From the NCBI RefSeq assembly GCF_000449425.2, contig NZ_AVHW01000029.1:1-64000 (forward strand): a stretch of DNA of 64,000 nt, written 5' to 3'. The notes beneath the pieces are model-generated. The model had not been told where the DNA came from, ran no database searches, and saw only the letters and a program-made list of their open reading frames with translations. This DNA comes from Clostridioides difficile CD160 (GTDB lineage: Bacteria; Bacillota; Clostridia; Peptostreptococcales; Peptostreptococcaceae). Position numbers and translations under genes: made by a program. How positions within the stretch are numbered: the stretch's first letter is position 1; the number at the start of each line of letters is the position of its first letter. This document shows, in pieces, positions 1-8,519 of this stretch.

Positions 1-572
1 AATAATCAGATAGGTTTAGATTTAGGAATTAAAGAATTTTGTATCTCAAGTTGTGGACAATTTATAGAAAATCCTAAGTATCTTCAGAAGTCGTTAAATA
101 AACTTGCTAAATTACAAAGAGAACTATCGAGAAAAACAATTGGTAGTTTAAATAGAAATAAGCAAGTTAAAAGTTGCAAGACTTCAAGAACATATAGCTA
201 ATCAAAGGAAGGATTTTCTACAAAAACTATCTACAAATTAATACGAGAGAATGATATTTTTGCATAGAAGATTTACAAGTAAAGAATATGACTAGAAATC
301 GTAAATTATCTCTTTCTATTTCTGATGTGTCATGGTCAGAATTTGTTCGTCAATTAGAATACAAGGCTAATTGGTATGGTAGACAAATTGTAAAGATAGG
401 TAAATTCTTTGCAAGTTCACAAATATGCAATAAATGTGGGTACAAAAAAGAGGAAATGAAGAATTTAAATATAAGAGAATGGATTTGTCCTTGTTGTAAT
501 GTAACTCACGATAGAGATATAAATGCAAGTATAAATATACTAAAAGAAGGATTAAGACTAATAACAGTTTAA
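1..572 (+). pseudogene. tnpB: TnpB (IS605-family RNA-guided nuclease), 5'-truncated by the window and frameshifted
   Basis: The RuvC-like parts of TnpB are readable in three frames: GLDLGIKEF (first catalytic Asp, about 13-40), IEDLQVKNM (catalytic Glu, about 264-290) and [11 protein letters not shown] (last catalytic Asp, about 511-545). A four-cysteine zinc finger (CNKCGY ... CPCCN) precedes the last motif. The frame breaks near 168-171 (one base too many in an A run), near 237 (one A missing) and near 258-262 (one T missing). A 94-residue piece from 288 to 572 is open. All three breaks are in homopolymer runs, so they may be real decay or sequencing errors. If the breaks are real there is no nuclease, and the element could only move with TnpA/TnpB supplied elsewhere. 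Confidence 0.85.
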
Positions 573-698
573 AATAGATAACGTATGTAAGAACCGTAGG
601 AACTACGGGGATAGCCTGTGGAGAATTGGTAAGACATATTTTAGTATGCGAAATTCTATGAAGCAGGAACTCTGTGACTTTAGTCATGGGAGGTTCAG
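573..698 (+). ncRNA. Putative omega RNA scaffold / structured right end of the IS605 element
   Basis: This 126-nt non-coding stretch follows tnpB directly and is rich in hairpins: CCGTAG/CTACGG at 594-608, an AGAATT/AATTCT stem around 633-658, and a stem around 670-691 with loop TTTA just before the element end. In IS605 elements the RNA reading through the right end becomes the TnpB guide scaffold, with the adjoining host DNA as guide. Here the guide would be the terminase sequence from 699 onward. In an IStron the last G (698) would also be the 3' splice site. The call rests on position and structure only; the 5' end of such an RNA probably lies within tnpB. Confidence 0.5.
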
Positions 699-1703
699 AA
701 GGAAAGAGCAGATGAAATGAAAAGAGAAATGGATGCTGTTTCTTGGATTATGGAGATGGAATCACTTTTCTTTGGAGAAAATGAAGATGCAATATTTAAA
801 TCATCTTATGTAAATCCATGTAGGACATTAAAAAATCCATTTTATCCTCCAACAGATTTGGAAGTGTTATCTGCTAAAAACGGAAAAATAAAGTGTAATC
901 TACAAAAAAGAAAAGGTGAACTAAGGATAATTTCTGCTGACATTGCTATCGCAGAAGGAGACAATAATGATAACTCAGTATATACATGCTGGAGATTATT
1001 GCCCGAGAAAGATTATTATGAAAGAATGGTTGTTCATATAGAATCTCATAATGGTATGAAGCCAGATAAACAAGCAATAAGATTAAAGCAATTGTTCTTT
1101 GATTTTGAAGCAGATTTCTTAGTTATAGACACTCAAGGAGTAGGGCAAAGTGTTTTATCTGATTTACTTAGAGTTAATTATGATGATGCTAGAAATAAAG
1201 AATATAATGCATTTTCTCACACTAATACAAATCATTTACATAATAATTTTATTACGAAAGAGAATTATCCAGTTATATTTGAGATTAAGGCATATGGACA
1301 AATAAATCATGATTGTATAATTGGTTTACTGGATGTATTTCTAAAAAATAGAATAAAATTACCTATAAATGATGTAGAAGCAAATGATATGTTAAGTAGT
1401 ACATCTGGGTATGCAAAGAAAAATTATACAGACCAAGCAAGAATGATATTACCATATAAACAAACTACACTACTTGTAAACGAATTAATTAACTTAGAAA
1501 CTGTTAAAAATGATGGTCAAAAGTGGCTTAAAGTTAAAGAAAAAGGGAAAGCACGAAAAGACAGATATTCTTCTTTAGCATATGGAAATTATCTAGCAAA
1601 TTTACTGGATATAGAATTAAAAAAGAGAAATAGTAAAGAAAATGGACAAATAATTTCATTCTGGTCAGGAGGTGGAAACCATAATAGAACTCAAAGGAGA
1701 TAA
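699..1703 (+). CDS. terL: Terminase large subunit, C-terminal (nuclease) part, split by the IS605/IStron element
   Basis: This is the nuclease half of the packaging motor that cuts and packages phage DNA. The RNase H-like fold shows its acidic residues in order: ISADIAIAE, then VIDTQGVG, then KDRYSSLAYGNYL near the C-terminus. The N-terminal ATPase half lies before the window. The open frame continues upstream of the first ATG (717) as far as the element boundary, so 717 is not a natural start. If the element is spliced from the mRNA as in IStrons, the two halves would be rejoined. Otherwise the phage could not package unless the element excises. The gene ends 32 nt inside the portal gene. 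Confidence 0.85.
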   Translation, partial: KERADEMKREMDAVSWIMEMESLFFGENEDAIFKSSYVNPCRTLKNPFYPPTDLEVLSAKNGKIKCNLQKRKGELRIISADIAIAEGDNNDNSVYTCWRLLPEKDYYERMVVHIESHNGMKPDKQAIRLKQLFFDFEADFLVIDTQGVGQSVLSDLLRVNYDDARNKEYNAFSHTNTNHLHNNFITKENYPVIFEIKAYGQINHDCIIGLLDVFLKNRIKLPINDVEANDMLSSTSGYAKKNYTDQARMILPYKQTTLLVNELINLETVKNDGQKWLKVKEKGKARKDRYSSLAYGNYLANLLDIELKKRNSKENGQIISFWSGGGNHNRTQRR

Positions 1704-3156
1704 AAAAGATTATACTTTAGACCAAATAAAATACTTAAATGAGCAACTAAGGCAAAGAAATTATGCAATGATAGAAAATACTATAAATCTGTCAAATGAA
1801 ATGTACAAGATAAGAAATATAAGTAGAGACCAAGTAAGAAAAGCTATGATAGACCCTTACAAAAACGTAGAATTACTACAAAAGGTAAGTCTTTTACTTA
1901 AAGAAACATCTGGTACATATAAAAGAATTCTAAATATGATTTCAACCATGAATACATTTGACCATTATATAATACCAGCAAATATTTCTAAATTCAAAGA
2001 TAAAGATGATTATATCAACTCTTTTTTTAAGTCAGCTACATTTCTAAAAAAATATCAACTTAAACATATTTGTCCTTGGATAACTGAAAAAGTATTAGAG
2101 CAAGGGGAAATATACTTATATAAAATTGAAGATTCAAAATGTATAATGATGCAACAAATACCAGCTTCTTATTGCACAATAACATCCAAAGTAAATGGAG
2201 TATTAAGGTATGGCATTGATTTAAGGAAAATAAGTAGAAGAACTTTATCAGCATTTCCAGTAGAAGTTCAAGACGCATATGAAAAATTAAATGATGGAAG
2301 ATTAAAAAAAGAAGACTTAATAGAAAATAAGTATTATGAATTAAGTGATAATGCTGTAGCATTCAACATAGATATTGATTCCACAAAAGGAATACCATTT
2401 TTTAGCTTTTTATTTGATGATATTTTAGAGCTTGAAGATATGAAAGATTTAAAGGGTTCTAATGCAATTATTGAAAGTATTAAGCTAATACATGGAAAAG
2501 TACCTTATGGTAAAAATGATGAACCATTAGTTGCTTTTGATTTATTAAGTGCATACTACCATGATATAAAATCCAATTTACCAGCAGGGACATCTGTAGC
2601 AGTAACTCCACTAGATATGGAGGGGATTAATCTAAGTGATGGAAAATCAAAGATTAATGATTATGTTAAAGAAGCAAAAGAATTTATATTTGATAATGCT
2701 GGAATTAACACAGCACTTTTTAATTCAGATAAAATAAATACAGAATCTATTGCAGATGGTGTTATAGCAGATAGTTTAATACCAATGAGAATTCAAAATG
2801 AAATAGAGACATGGATAAATTATGAATTAAATAAAAAGAACTCATCTAAAGCATTCCAACTTTACTTTGTTGGTACAACTCATTTTAACCAATCTAAGAT
2901 ATCACAACAACTTAGAGAAAATATAAATAGTGTAGGAGATAGCAGGCTAGTATATTTAGCTAGTACTGGAAAAGAGCCAATTGAAATTGCTAATTTATAT
3001 AAAGCAGAACAACTAATGGAAATAGATGATTTGTTGCCAGTTAAACAAGCTTCATATACATTTTCAAATAATGATGCTGGAAGACCTACTAATGAAGACA
3101 AAGGTGATGGTGGTACAAATGGAAATAAAACAGATAGAAAAGATGAAAACAAATAA
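1672..3156 (+). CDS. Portal protein
   Basis: This 494-residue protein follows the terminase with a 32-nt overlap, the normal place of the portal, the dodecameric ring through which DNA enters the capsid. The sequence has the long alpha/beta make-up typical of portals, with an N-terminal helical region, a middle clip/stem-like part and an acidic, low-complexity tail (GRPTNEDKGDGG). The GTG start at 1672 lies directly on an AGGAGG; no other in-frame start is better placed. Family assignment is by position and general features, as portals diverge strongly. Its role as head vertex and docking site for terminase is well established for the family. Confidence 0.75.
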   Translation: METIIELKGDKKDYTLDQIKYLNEQLRQRNYAMIENTINLSNEMYKIRNISRDQVRKAMIDPYKNVELLQKVSLLLKETSGTYKRILNMISTMNTFDHYIIPANISKFKDKDDYINSFFKSATFLKKYQLKHICPWITEKVLEQGEIYLYKIEDSKCIMMQQIPASYCTITSKVNGVLRYGIDLRKISRRTLSAFPVEVQDAYEKLNDGRLKKEDLIENKYYELSDNAVAFNIDIDSTKGIPFFSFLFDDILELEDMKDLKGSNAIIESIKLIHGKVPYGKNDEPLVAFDLLSAYYHDIKSNLPAGTSVAVTPLDMEGINLSDGKSKINDYVKEAKEFIFDNAGINTALFNSDKINTESIADGVIADSLIPMRIQNEIETWINYELNKKNSSKAFQLYFVGTTHFNQSKISQQLRENINSVGDSRLVYLASTGKEPIEIANLYKAEQLMEIDDLLPVKQASYTFSNNDAGRPTNEDKGDGGTNGNKTDRKDENK

Positions 3157-3346
3157 TAAAAGATTTATTATTGCATTTACAAGTGATAAAAAAGACGAAT
3201 TAATGAAAAAAGGATTTACTTTTATTAATGAAAATAAATGTGGTGAAGAATCATTTTATTTATTTGAAAATAAGCCTGATGAGATACTTAATTTTAATAA
3301 GGAAGATTTTAAAGATATAAGTTTTAGCGATGTAATGTTTATTTAA
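3143..3346 (+). CDS. Small phage head-region protein, 67 residues
   Basis: The ATG at 3143 overlaps the end of the portal gene by 14 nt in another frame, and the product starts MKTNNKRFIIAFTSDKKDEL. It is compact and mixed in charge, with no membrane segment. It sits between portal and head protease, where many phages of this type have a small protein of unknown role. Tight coupling to the portal gene and a GGAGGTGAG just after its end (for the next gene) argue that it is translated. I do not recognise the family. Confidence 0.6.
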   Translation: MKTNNKRFIIAFTSDKKDELMKKGFTFINENKCGEESFYLFENKPDEILNFNKEDFKDISFSDVMFI

Positions 3347-3358
3347 GGAGGTGAGACG

Positions 3359-4741
3359 TTGAAAGTAGTTAGTATTCCATGTGGATTTGAGACATTTTCT
3401 AATGAAGAAGATGATAGAAAATTAAATGTAAAACTAAAAATTTTACATGAAGGTAAAAATTTAAATAAAACTAAGTTTGATTTGTCAACTATAAATGAAG
3501 CAGAATCAACTTTATCAGATATACCAATACTTGGATACATAAAATATGACGAAGAAGAAAATGCAGTAGATTTTGACGAGCATAATATGATAACTAAAGT
3601 TGTAAAGGATGATGATGGTTATTCTATAGAATATAAATTCTTAGAAAGACCGCTTGGTGTGATTCCAAATAATACAGAAATAACTTATACAGAAGAAGAT
3701 GGAAAGACATATCTGAACTGTACAGGACTTATATGGAAACACTATTCTAATTCAGCATATCAATTATTGACAGAGTCAAAATCAAAAAGTGTAAGTATGG
3801 AAATAGCAGTTGAAGATGGAGAAGTTGATAAAGCTGATGGATATTATAATATTAAAAAATTTAGTTTTTTAGGAATTACTATTTTAGGAGATGATGTTGT
3901 TCCTGGAATTGAGGGAGCATCTATAAATACATATAGTAATTTTTCAAAATATAAAAAAGCAATTTATGATATTTGTAAAGAAATGCATTCATTTAAAGGG
4001 AAGGAGGAAAATGTATTGGATAAAAAGAAAAATGATTTATTATCAATAGAAGATATAGATATTTCTATTAATAGTCAATTAAAAAATAAGATGGTTGAGG
4101 TTGAAGACCCTTATTGGGGAGGTAAATACACAGCAAGAGAATATTATTTAAAAACTATTCTACCTGAAGAAAAAATAGCTATATTAGAAGATAATATAAA
4201 TTATTGTAATTATTATGGTGTACCATATTCTATAGATGGAGATGATGTTGTTTTAGATTATGAAAACAGAAAATCATATATAGAAGAATGGAGAGAGAAA
4301 AAAGAAGGAGAAGTTATAGAAACTTTTTCTAAAGAGGATACTTTAAAAGAATTAGTACTTGAAAAGTTTAGTGAAAAAGAAACTGAGATAAAAAATCTAA
4401 CTGAAGAGTTGGGGGTTTTAAGAAAATTCAAGGCCGATAAAGAAATGGAAGAATATAAAGTAGAAGTTTCTAGTATTATATCAGAGTTTAATTCTTTAAC
4501 AGAAGATGAAGTTAAGATTTTTAAAGAATCCGCTATAAACAAAGAGTTATCTTTAGAGGATTTAAGGAAAGAGTTAAGTTTACTTGATTATACTAAGTTA
4601 AAAGAAAACACAAAGAAATTTAATTCTGATAAGGGACTTATAGTTGAAGAAGCAAAAATAAATTATTCATCTACATTAGAAGATGAAAATAAAAATACAA
4701 AATCATATGAACAAATATTGAAAAAACACTCAAATAAGTAG
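3359..4741 (+). CDS. Head maturation protease-scaffold fusion
   Basis: This 460-residue protein starts at TTG 3359 behind AAGGAGGTGAG. The first 210 residues are a beta-rich domain with a conserved-looking core (SKSVSMEIAV, FSFLGITIL, DDVVPGIEGA) that fits phage capsid maturation proteases. The last 130 are a charged coiled coil (EKFSEKETEIKNLTEELG...) typical of scaffold. Protease followed by scaffold, then decoration and capsid genes, is a standard head operon. A separate internal start is described in the next entry. The protease type (serine or other) is not certain from sequence alone. Confidence 0.65.
   Translation: MKVVSIPCGFETFSNEEDDRKLNVKLKILHEGKNLNKTKFDLSTINEAESTLSDIPILGYIKYDEEENAVDFDEHNMITKVVKDDDGYSIEYKFLERPLGVIPNNTEITYTEEDGKTYLNCTGLIWKHYSNSAYQLLTESKSKSVSMEIAVEDGEVDKADGYYNIKKFSFLGITILGDDVVPGIEGASINTYSNFSKYKKAIYDICKEMHSFKGKEENVLDKKKNDLLSIEDIDISINSQLKNKMVEVEDPYWGGKYTAREYYLKTILPEEKIAILEDNINYCNYYGVPYSIDGDDVVLDYENRKSYIEEWREKKEGEVIETFSKEDTLKELVLEKFSEKETEIKNLTEELGVLRKFKADKEMEEYKVEVSSIISEFNSLTEDEVKIFKESAINKELSLEDLRKELSLLDYTKLKENTKKFNSDKGLIVEEAKINYSSTLEDENKNTKSYEQILKKHSNK
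4016..4741 (+). CDS. Nested scaffold protein from an internal TTG start
   Basis: Within the protease-scaffold gene, AAGGAGG at 4001-4007 is followed at good spacing by an in-frame TTG at 4016. This would give a 241-residue product starting (M)DKKKNDLLSIEDID. It holds all of the coiled-coil C-terminal part and none of the protease domain. Lambda C/Nu3 and related phages make their scaffold in this nested way. The nearby ATG at 4011 is out of frame and closes after 14 codons. Internal initiation is inferred from the ribosome site; the rest is read directly. Confidence 0.55.
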   Translation: MDKKKNDLLSIEDIDISINSQLKNKMVEVEDPYWGGKYTAREYYLKTILPEEKIAILEDNINYCNYYGVPYSIDGDDVVLDYENRKSYIEEWREKKEGEVIETFSKEDTLKELVLEKFSEKETEIKNLTEELGVLRKFKADKEMEEYKVEVSSIISEFNSLTEDEVKIFKESAINKELSLEDLRKELSLLDYTKLKENTKKFNSDKGLIVEEAKINYSSTLEDENKNTKSYEQILKKHSNK

Positions 4742-4751
4742 TGTTTATTTT
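4724..4751 (+). terminator. Weak hairpin with T-rich tail after the scaffold gene
   Basis: AACACT and AGTGTT flank the end of the scaffold gene, followed by TATTTTTAT. It may thin out transcription or stabilise the mRNA end before the strongly expressed decoration and capsid genes. It is weak and inside an operon. Confidence 0.35.
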
Positions 4752-4780
4752 TATGAAAAAATAAAAAAGGAGATATAAAA

Positions 4781-5239
4781 ATGGCAGATAAAGCGATATT
4801 AAATTGTGATATAGACAAGTACCCAGATGTTGTAACAGCAAAGAATGGAAGTGATGTACTAGAAAATGGTGCAATAGTTGCATTAGGTGGCTTAGTCGAT
4901 TCAGAGCTAGGAAATGATTGTTATAAAATAGAAAAGTTATCAGAAGGATGCAGATTTGGAATTTTAGACAGTGTTGCACTTCAATATGATGAAAGATTAG
5001 ATGAAAGAGATTATGAATTAAAAGCAAGTGAAATAGATAGAGTTAGATTACCTCATAAGGGATTATGTATGACTTTAGCTAAAAAACATTTTGATGGTGT
5101 AGTAGCCGTTGGAGATGAATTAGAACTTAAAGCAGATACATATAAGTTTACAAAGAAAACTGCAGGTGCAGTAGTTGCAAAAGTTGAAGAATTATATAGT
5201 TTCAATGGACAAGAATCAGTATATGTATCTTTTATGTAA
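4781..5239 (+). CDS. Putative capsid decoration/stabilisation protein
   Basis: A 152-residue beta-rich protein (ENGAIVALGGLVDSELGNDC, GVVAVGDELELKAD) directly upstream of the major capsid gene behind AGGAGAT. Position and size fit the decoration proteins that bind the outside of the expanded capsid in many siphophages. No catalytic motif or membrane segment is visible. Head fibre protein is the main alternative. Confidence 0.5.
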   Translation: MADKAILNCDIDKYPDVVTAKNGSDVLENGAIVALGGLVDSELGNDCYKIEKLSEGCRFGILDSVALQYDERLDERDYELKASEIDRVRLPHKGLCMTLAKKHFDGVVAVGDELELKADTYKFTKKTAGAVVAKVEELYSFNGQESVYVSFM

Positions 5240-5306
5240 TAACAAATAGACGAGCTGGAGACAGTTTTTTAAAAATGAAAAATGACTAAAGAAAGGTGGA
5301 AAAAAG

Positions 5307-6278
5307 ATGGCTATAGATATAATAGCATTAAAAGATTTATCAAATGATATATTAAACGGAAAAGTAAAAAATTATGCTCAGTGTGAGGATGCATTAAGAA
5401 AAGAAATAATAGATATATGTGGAGGTAAATGGGGACAATATACATTCTTTGAAAATAAATATAAGATATTCCAAATATTATCTGAAACAATAACTGATAA
5501 AGTAAATAGATTAACTGAAGAAGCCTTTTCAGATTTTTGTGATGTAGAAAACTTTGATTTAGGCAATAAAAAAGAATTTACAGTTAAAAATACTGACTTA
5601 TTAAGAATTGCAAATATAGCTGAAGGTAAAAATAGTACAAGAAGACAAAGACTATTAGGTAAAAAAGTCCCTACATCTGCATTTAAATTAGCAATAGCTA
5701 TATATGAAGAGTTTGATAGATTTATAGCTGGAAGAATAGATTGGTCTGAAATGGTAGACAGAGTATCTTCTACATTCCAACATCATATAGCAGAGGCAAT
5801 AGCATCTACTATGGAAGGGGCTTACGCATCTGTGCATACTAATTTAAAAACTAGTGCTGCTTATTCAGATAAGGACTTAAAGAAAATAGTTAATAAAGTA
5901 AAAGGTGCTACTGGACAATCTGTTGCTATATATGGAACTCCAGAAGCAGTAGGGAATATAGAAGGTGTTGGAGCTGACTTAGATAAAGATGACAAAAGAA
6001 ATTTTGGATATGTTAAAAACTTTAGTGGAACACCTGTAATAGAATTACCTAACTATTATGATGCTGAAAGAGATAAATGGGCATTAAGTAATAGTATTTT
6101 ATATGTTATACCAAATGATGAGAAGATAATCAAATTAGGATTTGAAGGTGACACAATGATAATAGAAAATACTGATGGAATAGCTAGAGATGACCAACAA
6201 ATAGAGATGTTCATGTCAAGAAAAATGCATTTAGGTGTTGTTGTTGCTTCTAAATTTGGAATGTATAAAATACAATAA
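5307..6278 (+). CDS. Major capsid protein
   Basis: This 323-residue protein follows the scaffold and putative decoration genes behind GAAAGGTGG. It has the make-up of an HK97-fold capsid protein: a helical N-arm (residues 1-60), a long alpha segment (FKLAIAIYEEFDRFIAGRID ... HHIAEAIAS), and a beta-rich C-terminal half with an axial-domain-like loop (VAIYGTPEAVGNIEGVGAD) and a late strand set (LGVVVASKFGMYKI). It builds the icosahedral shell. The long gap before the next start and the strong ribosome site fit high expression. The N-terminal arm is not an obvious cleaved delta domain, as the scaffold is a separate protein. Confidence 0.75.
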   Translation: MAIDIIALKDLSNDILNGKVKNYAQCEDALRKEIIDICGGKWGQYTFFENKYKIFQILSETITDKVNRLTEEAFSDFCDVENFDLGNKKEFTVKNTDLLRIANIAEGKNSTRRQRLLGKKVPTSAFKLAIAIYEEFDRFIAGRIDWSEMVDRVSSTFQHHIAEAIASTMEGAYASVHTNLKTSAAYSDKDLKKIVNKVKGATGQSVAIYGTPEAVGNIEGVGADLDKDDKRNFGYVKNFSGTPVIELPNYYDAERDKWALSNSILYVIPNDEKIIKLGFEGDTMIIENTDGIARDDQQIEMFMSRKMHLGVVVASKFGMYKIQ

Positions 6279-6303
6279 TATTATTTAGAAGGGAGATTTT
6301 TTA

Positions 6304-6873
6304 ATGGCTGCTAAGACAAAAAAAGATGTTTCAGAGGAAGTTGAACAAATAAAAACTTCTAAAAAAACATATAAAGAATTAAGAAATGAACTGAGGAAAC
6401 TCAAAGATGAAATAGAAGTAGAGATAATGAACTTAGATACTGGAACAGTTTTATATAGAGATAGAGATGAAAGATTAGTCTTTGAAATGAATAAAGTGGG
6501 AGAAAAGACATTTATTATACTATCTGACTTATATGAAATATCAAACAAACATAGAGGTTATTTTGAAAACTATCTTATAACTATAGTTGATGTTGATAGT
6601 GATGATTATACTGTTGAGGATATATTAGAGTATTTAAGTTTAAAAGATGTTTATGAAGGTTTAGGTGGGTATGATTTAGATTACATAAATTATATATTAT
6701 TAAAATTAGATAATGATAGATTTATGAATATAGTTGAAAAAGCTAACTATGGACTAATAGAGTGTTTAGGCTCAAGAGTAATCGAATTATATAAAAAGGG
6801 TAAGTTTGATTCTCATTATAAGGAACGTTTAATAGCTACTAGACTAGGTTTACAAAGTTTATTTGAAGATTAA
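6304..6873 (+). CDS. Head-region protein of unknown function, 189 residues
   Basis: It starts ATG 6304 behind AAGGGAGA. The N-terminal 45 residues are lysine/glutamate rich and probably coiled (KKTYKELRNELRKLKDEIEV); the rest is mixed alpha/beta and acidic. It sits between capsid and connector genes, where head-tail connector, head-closure or capsid accessory proteins are expected. I do not recognise the family. Its last bases provide the ribosome site of the following gene. Confidence 0.55.
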   Translation: MAAKTKKDVSEEVEQIKTSKKTYKELRNELRKLKDEIEVEIMNLDTGTVLYRDRDERLVFEMNKVGEKTFIILSDLYEISNKHRGYFENYLITIVDVDSDDYTVEDILEYLSLKDVYEGLGGYDLDYINYILLKLDNDRFMNIVEKANYGLIECLGSRVIELYKKGKFDSHYKERLIATRLGLQSLFED

Positions 6874-6883
6874 AGGTGATGTT

Positions 6884-7519
6884 ATGGCTACACCAATAAA
6901 AGAGATATATAAGCAATTTCTTTCTCTAATAAATGATGAAGAGATGTTATTACTTGAAGAGGAAATAATTGAGGATATGATGTATTCATATCTTCAAAAG
7001 GCTACATTTGATTTTTATGAATGTAGAAAAGATTTGTCTATAATAGGACAAGAAGAGTCTTGTATTACAATTCCAATTGACCAATTGGGATTTATTATTG
7101 AATATAATAATAAATATGCAGAAATAAAACTAATAGGAAAATATACAGATAAAGAGTATGAAATCAATAAAGATTATATTGTAGAGTTTAGAGAAGAAGA
7201 CTGTATAATAACCTTTGAAACAGAAACAGAAGAAGAAATCTTATTTAAGAGTAAATATCTAGGAGAAATAATTTCAGACCTTAATTTAGAAGAAATAATT
7301 ATATTAGCTTATGGAATGATGATTTGGTGGCTTCAACCTAAGATTCTTAGAGAAGAAAATTTAAAACAGATGTTAACTGACTCAGATTATAATACTAAGT
7401 CTGGTGCTAATATGTTAGCAAAGCTTTGTTTGTTAGAAGTTCAAATTAGAGAGCAACTTGCCAAATACAAGACAAGATATGTATATAAAGGTTTTAAAGG
7501 TTGGGATAAAATTGAATAG
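6884..7519 (+). CDS. Putative head-tail connector (adaptor) protein
   Basis: I chose ATG 6884 because AAAGGTGAT at 6872-6880 precedes it at normal spacing; a longer form from 6863 would overlap the previous gene without a site. The 211-residue product is acidic and largely helical at both ends, with a beta centre (LIGKYTDKEYEINKDYIVEF). It follows the capsid block, the usual place of the adaptor that binds the portal. The function is positional inference. Confidence 0.5.
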   Translation: MATPIKEIYKQFLSLINDEEMLLLEEEIIEDMMYSYLQKATFDFYECRKDLSIIGQEESCITIPIDQLGFIIEYNNKYAEIKLIGKYTDKEYEINKDYIVEFREEDCIITFETETEEEILFKSKYLGEIISDLNLEEIIILAYGMMIWWLQPKILREENLKQMLTDSDYNTKSGANMLAKLCLLEVQIREQLAKYKTRYVYKGFKGWDKIE

Positions 7520-8504
7520 TTATATTAGTAATTATAAAAAAAGAATTGGACTAGGATGCTCAACTCCTAAAGAAAAAAGAATATTACAACTGAGATTAAG
7601 TTTTAAGAAATATTTAAAAGAAACACCAACCTGTATTGAAGTACCTATAACTGATATAGATGAAGTTTGTATAACAGAAGATACTAAAAGAGCTATAGTT
7701 GCAATTAATGATATAACTAATAATGATAAAAGGTCACTAGATGAAAAAAATCTATTAGTTGAATCGGATTTAAATGTAGATGTAGGTTGTTATCTTTTTT
7801 ATGATAATTGTTACTGGCTGACTATATTTAAAGAACATAAAGAAATGGATACATATAAGCATTTTATAATAAAAAGATGTAATCAATTCTTTAATTATAA
7901 GTATAAAGGTCAGACATATAAAATTCCTCTCTCAGTAGAAAACTTAACTTTATATTCTGATGGTATGGCAGATAATAAATATACATCTGTAGCAGATACA
8001 AAAAGACAACTTTATTTTGGAAGTAATCATATAACTAAAACTATAGATATTGACACTAGAATAATGTTAACTGGTAAAACTGTATTTAGAGTTACATCGG
8101 TAAATGACTTTGAGTATAATGGCAGAGAAACAGGCTCAGATGGACTTATTAAAGCTATATGTTTACAAGATGCTTTAATTTCAAAAGATGATACAATAAA
8201 TAATATTGCTTATAATGAGTTATCTGAAAATGATAATGTAATTATCCCATTTAGTAAGATTATGGGTGAAGAATTTATTAATCTAGGCGAAGAAAATGAA
8301 TACACTATAGACCATACTCAAGGTGTTGAGTGGCTCTTAGAGAAGCAGTATAACTATTGTAACATAATTAATCAAGATGAGAAATTGTGCGTCTTACAAT
8401 CTAACACACTAGCTAAATATTCTGGCTTAGAAGTACTGCTATTAGCTAAAGATAAAGATACAAATGAAATAATAGATACTAAAAAGATAATGCTAAGGGG
8501 GTAG
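7512..8504 (+). CDS. Putative head-closure/stopper protein
   Basis: TTG 7512 overlaps the end of the previous gene and is preceded by AAAGGTTGGG; the upstream ATG 7458 would overlap by 62 nt and has no site. The 330-residue product starts (M)NSYISNYKKRIGLG, is beta-rich in the middle (YLFYDNCYWLTIFKEHKEMD, FNYKYKGQTYKIPLSVEN) and contains repeated strand pairs. That look, and the place before the tail completion gene, fit proteins that close the head-tail gate. I cannot name a family. Confidence 0.5.
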   Translation: MNSYISNYKKRIGLGCSTPKEKRILQLRLSFKKYLKETPTCIEVPITDIDEVCITEDTKRAIVAINDITNNDKRSLDEKNLLVESDLNVDVGCYLFYDNCYWLTIFKEHKEMDTYKHFIIKRCNQFFNYKYKGQTYKIPLSVENLTLYSDGMADNKYTSVADTKRQLYFGSNHITKTIDIDTRIMLTGKTVFRVTSVNDFEYNGRETGSDGLIKAICLQDALISKDDTINNIAYNELSENDNVIIPFSKIMGEEFINLGEENEYTIDHTQGVEWLLEKQYNYCNIINQDEKLCVLQSNTLAKYSGLEVLLLAKDKDTNEIIDTKKIMLRG

Positions 8505-8519
8505 ATATTATTAGTTTAT

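Larger units (their letters stand above)
1..698 (+). mobile_element. Right part of an IS605-family (probably IStron-type) element inserted in the terminase gene
   Basis: The window opens inside tnpB and the element runs through a structured, non-coding right end. Downstream of it the reading frame of a large terminase resumes at once (VQKERADEMKREM), so the element sits inside an essential gene. The last bases, TTCAG at 694-698, followed by AAGGAAAG, are my best estimate of the right boundary. IStrons in C. difficile (CdISt1 type) pair IS605 genes with a group I intron that removes the element from mRNA. The left end with that intron would lie before base 1, so whether this is an IStron or a plain IS605 element is inferred from its position inside a gene. 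Confidence 0.75.

Noticed and set aside
367-687. Reverse-strand frame of 106 codons opposite tnpB and the element end
   Set aside because: It is hydrophobic shadow coding without ribosome site; the + strand has clear TnpB motifs.
4011-4055. ATG directly behind AAGGAGG inside the scaffold gene
   Set aside because: It is out of frame and closes after 14 codons; the in-frame TTG at 4016 is the better start.
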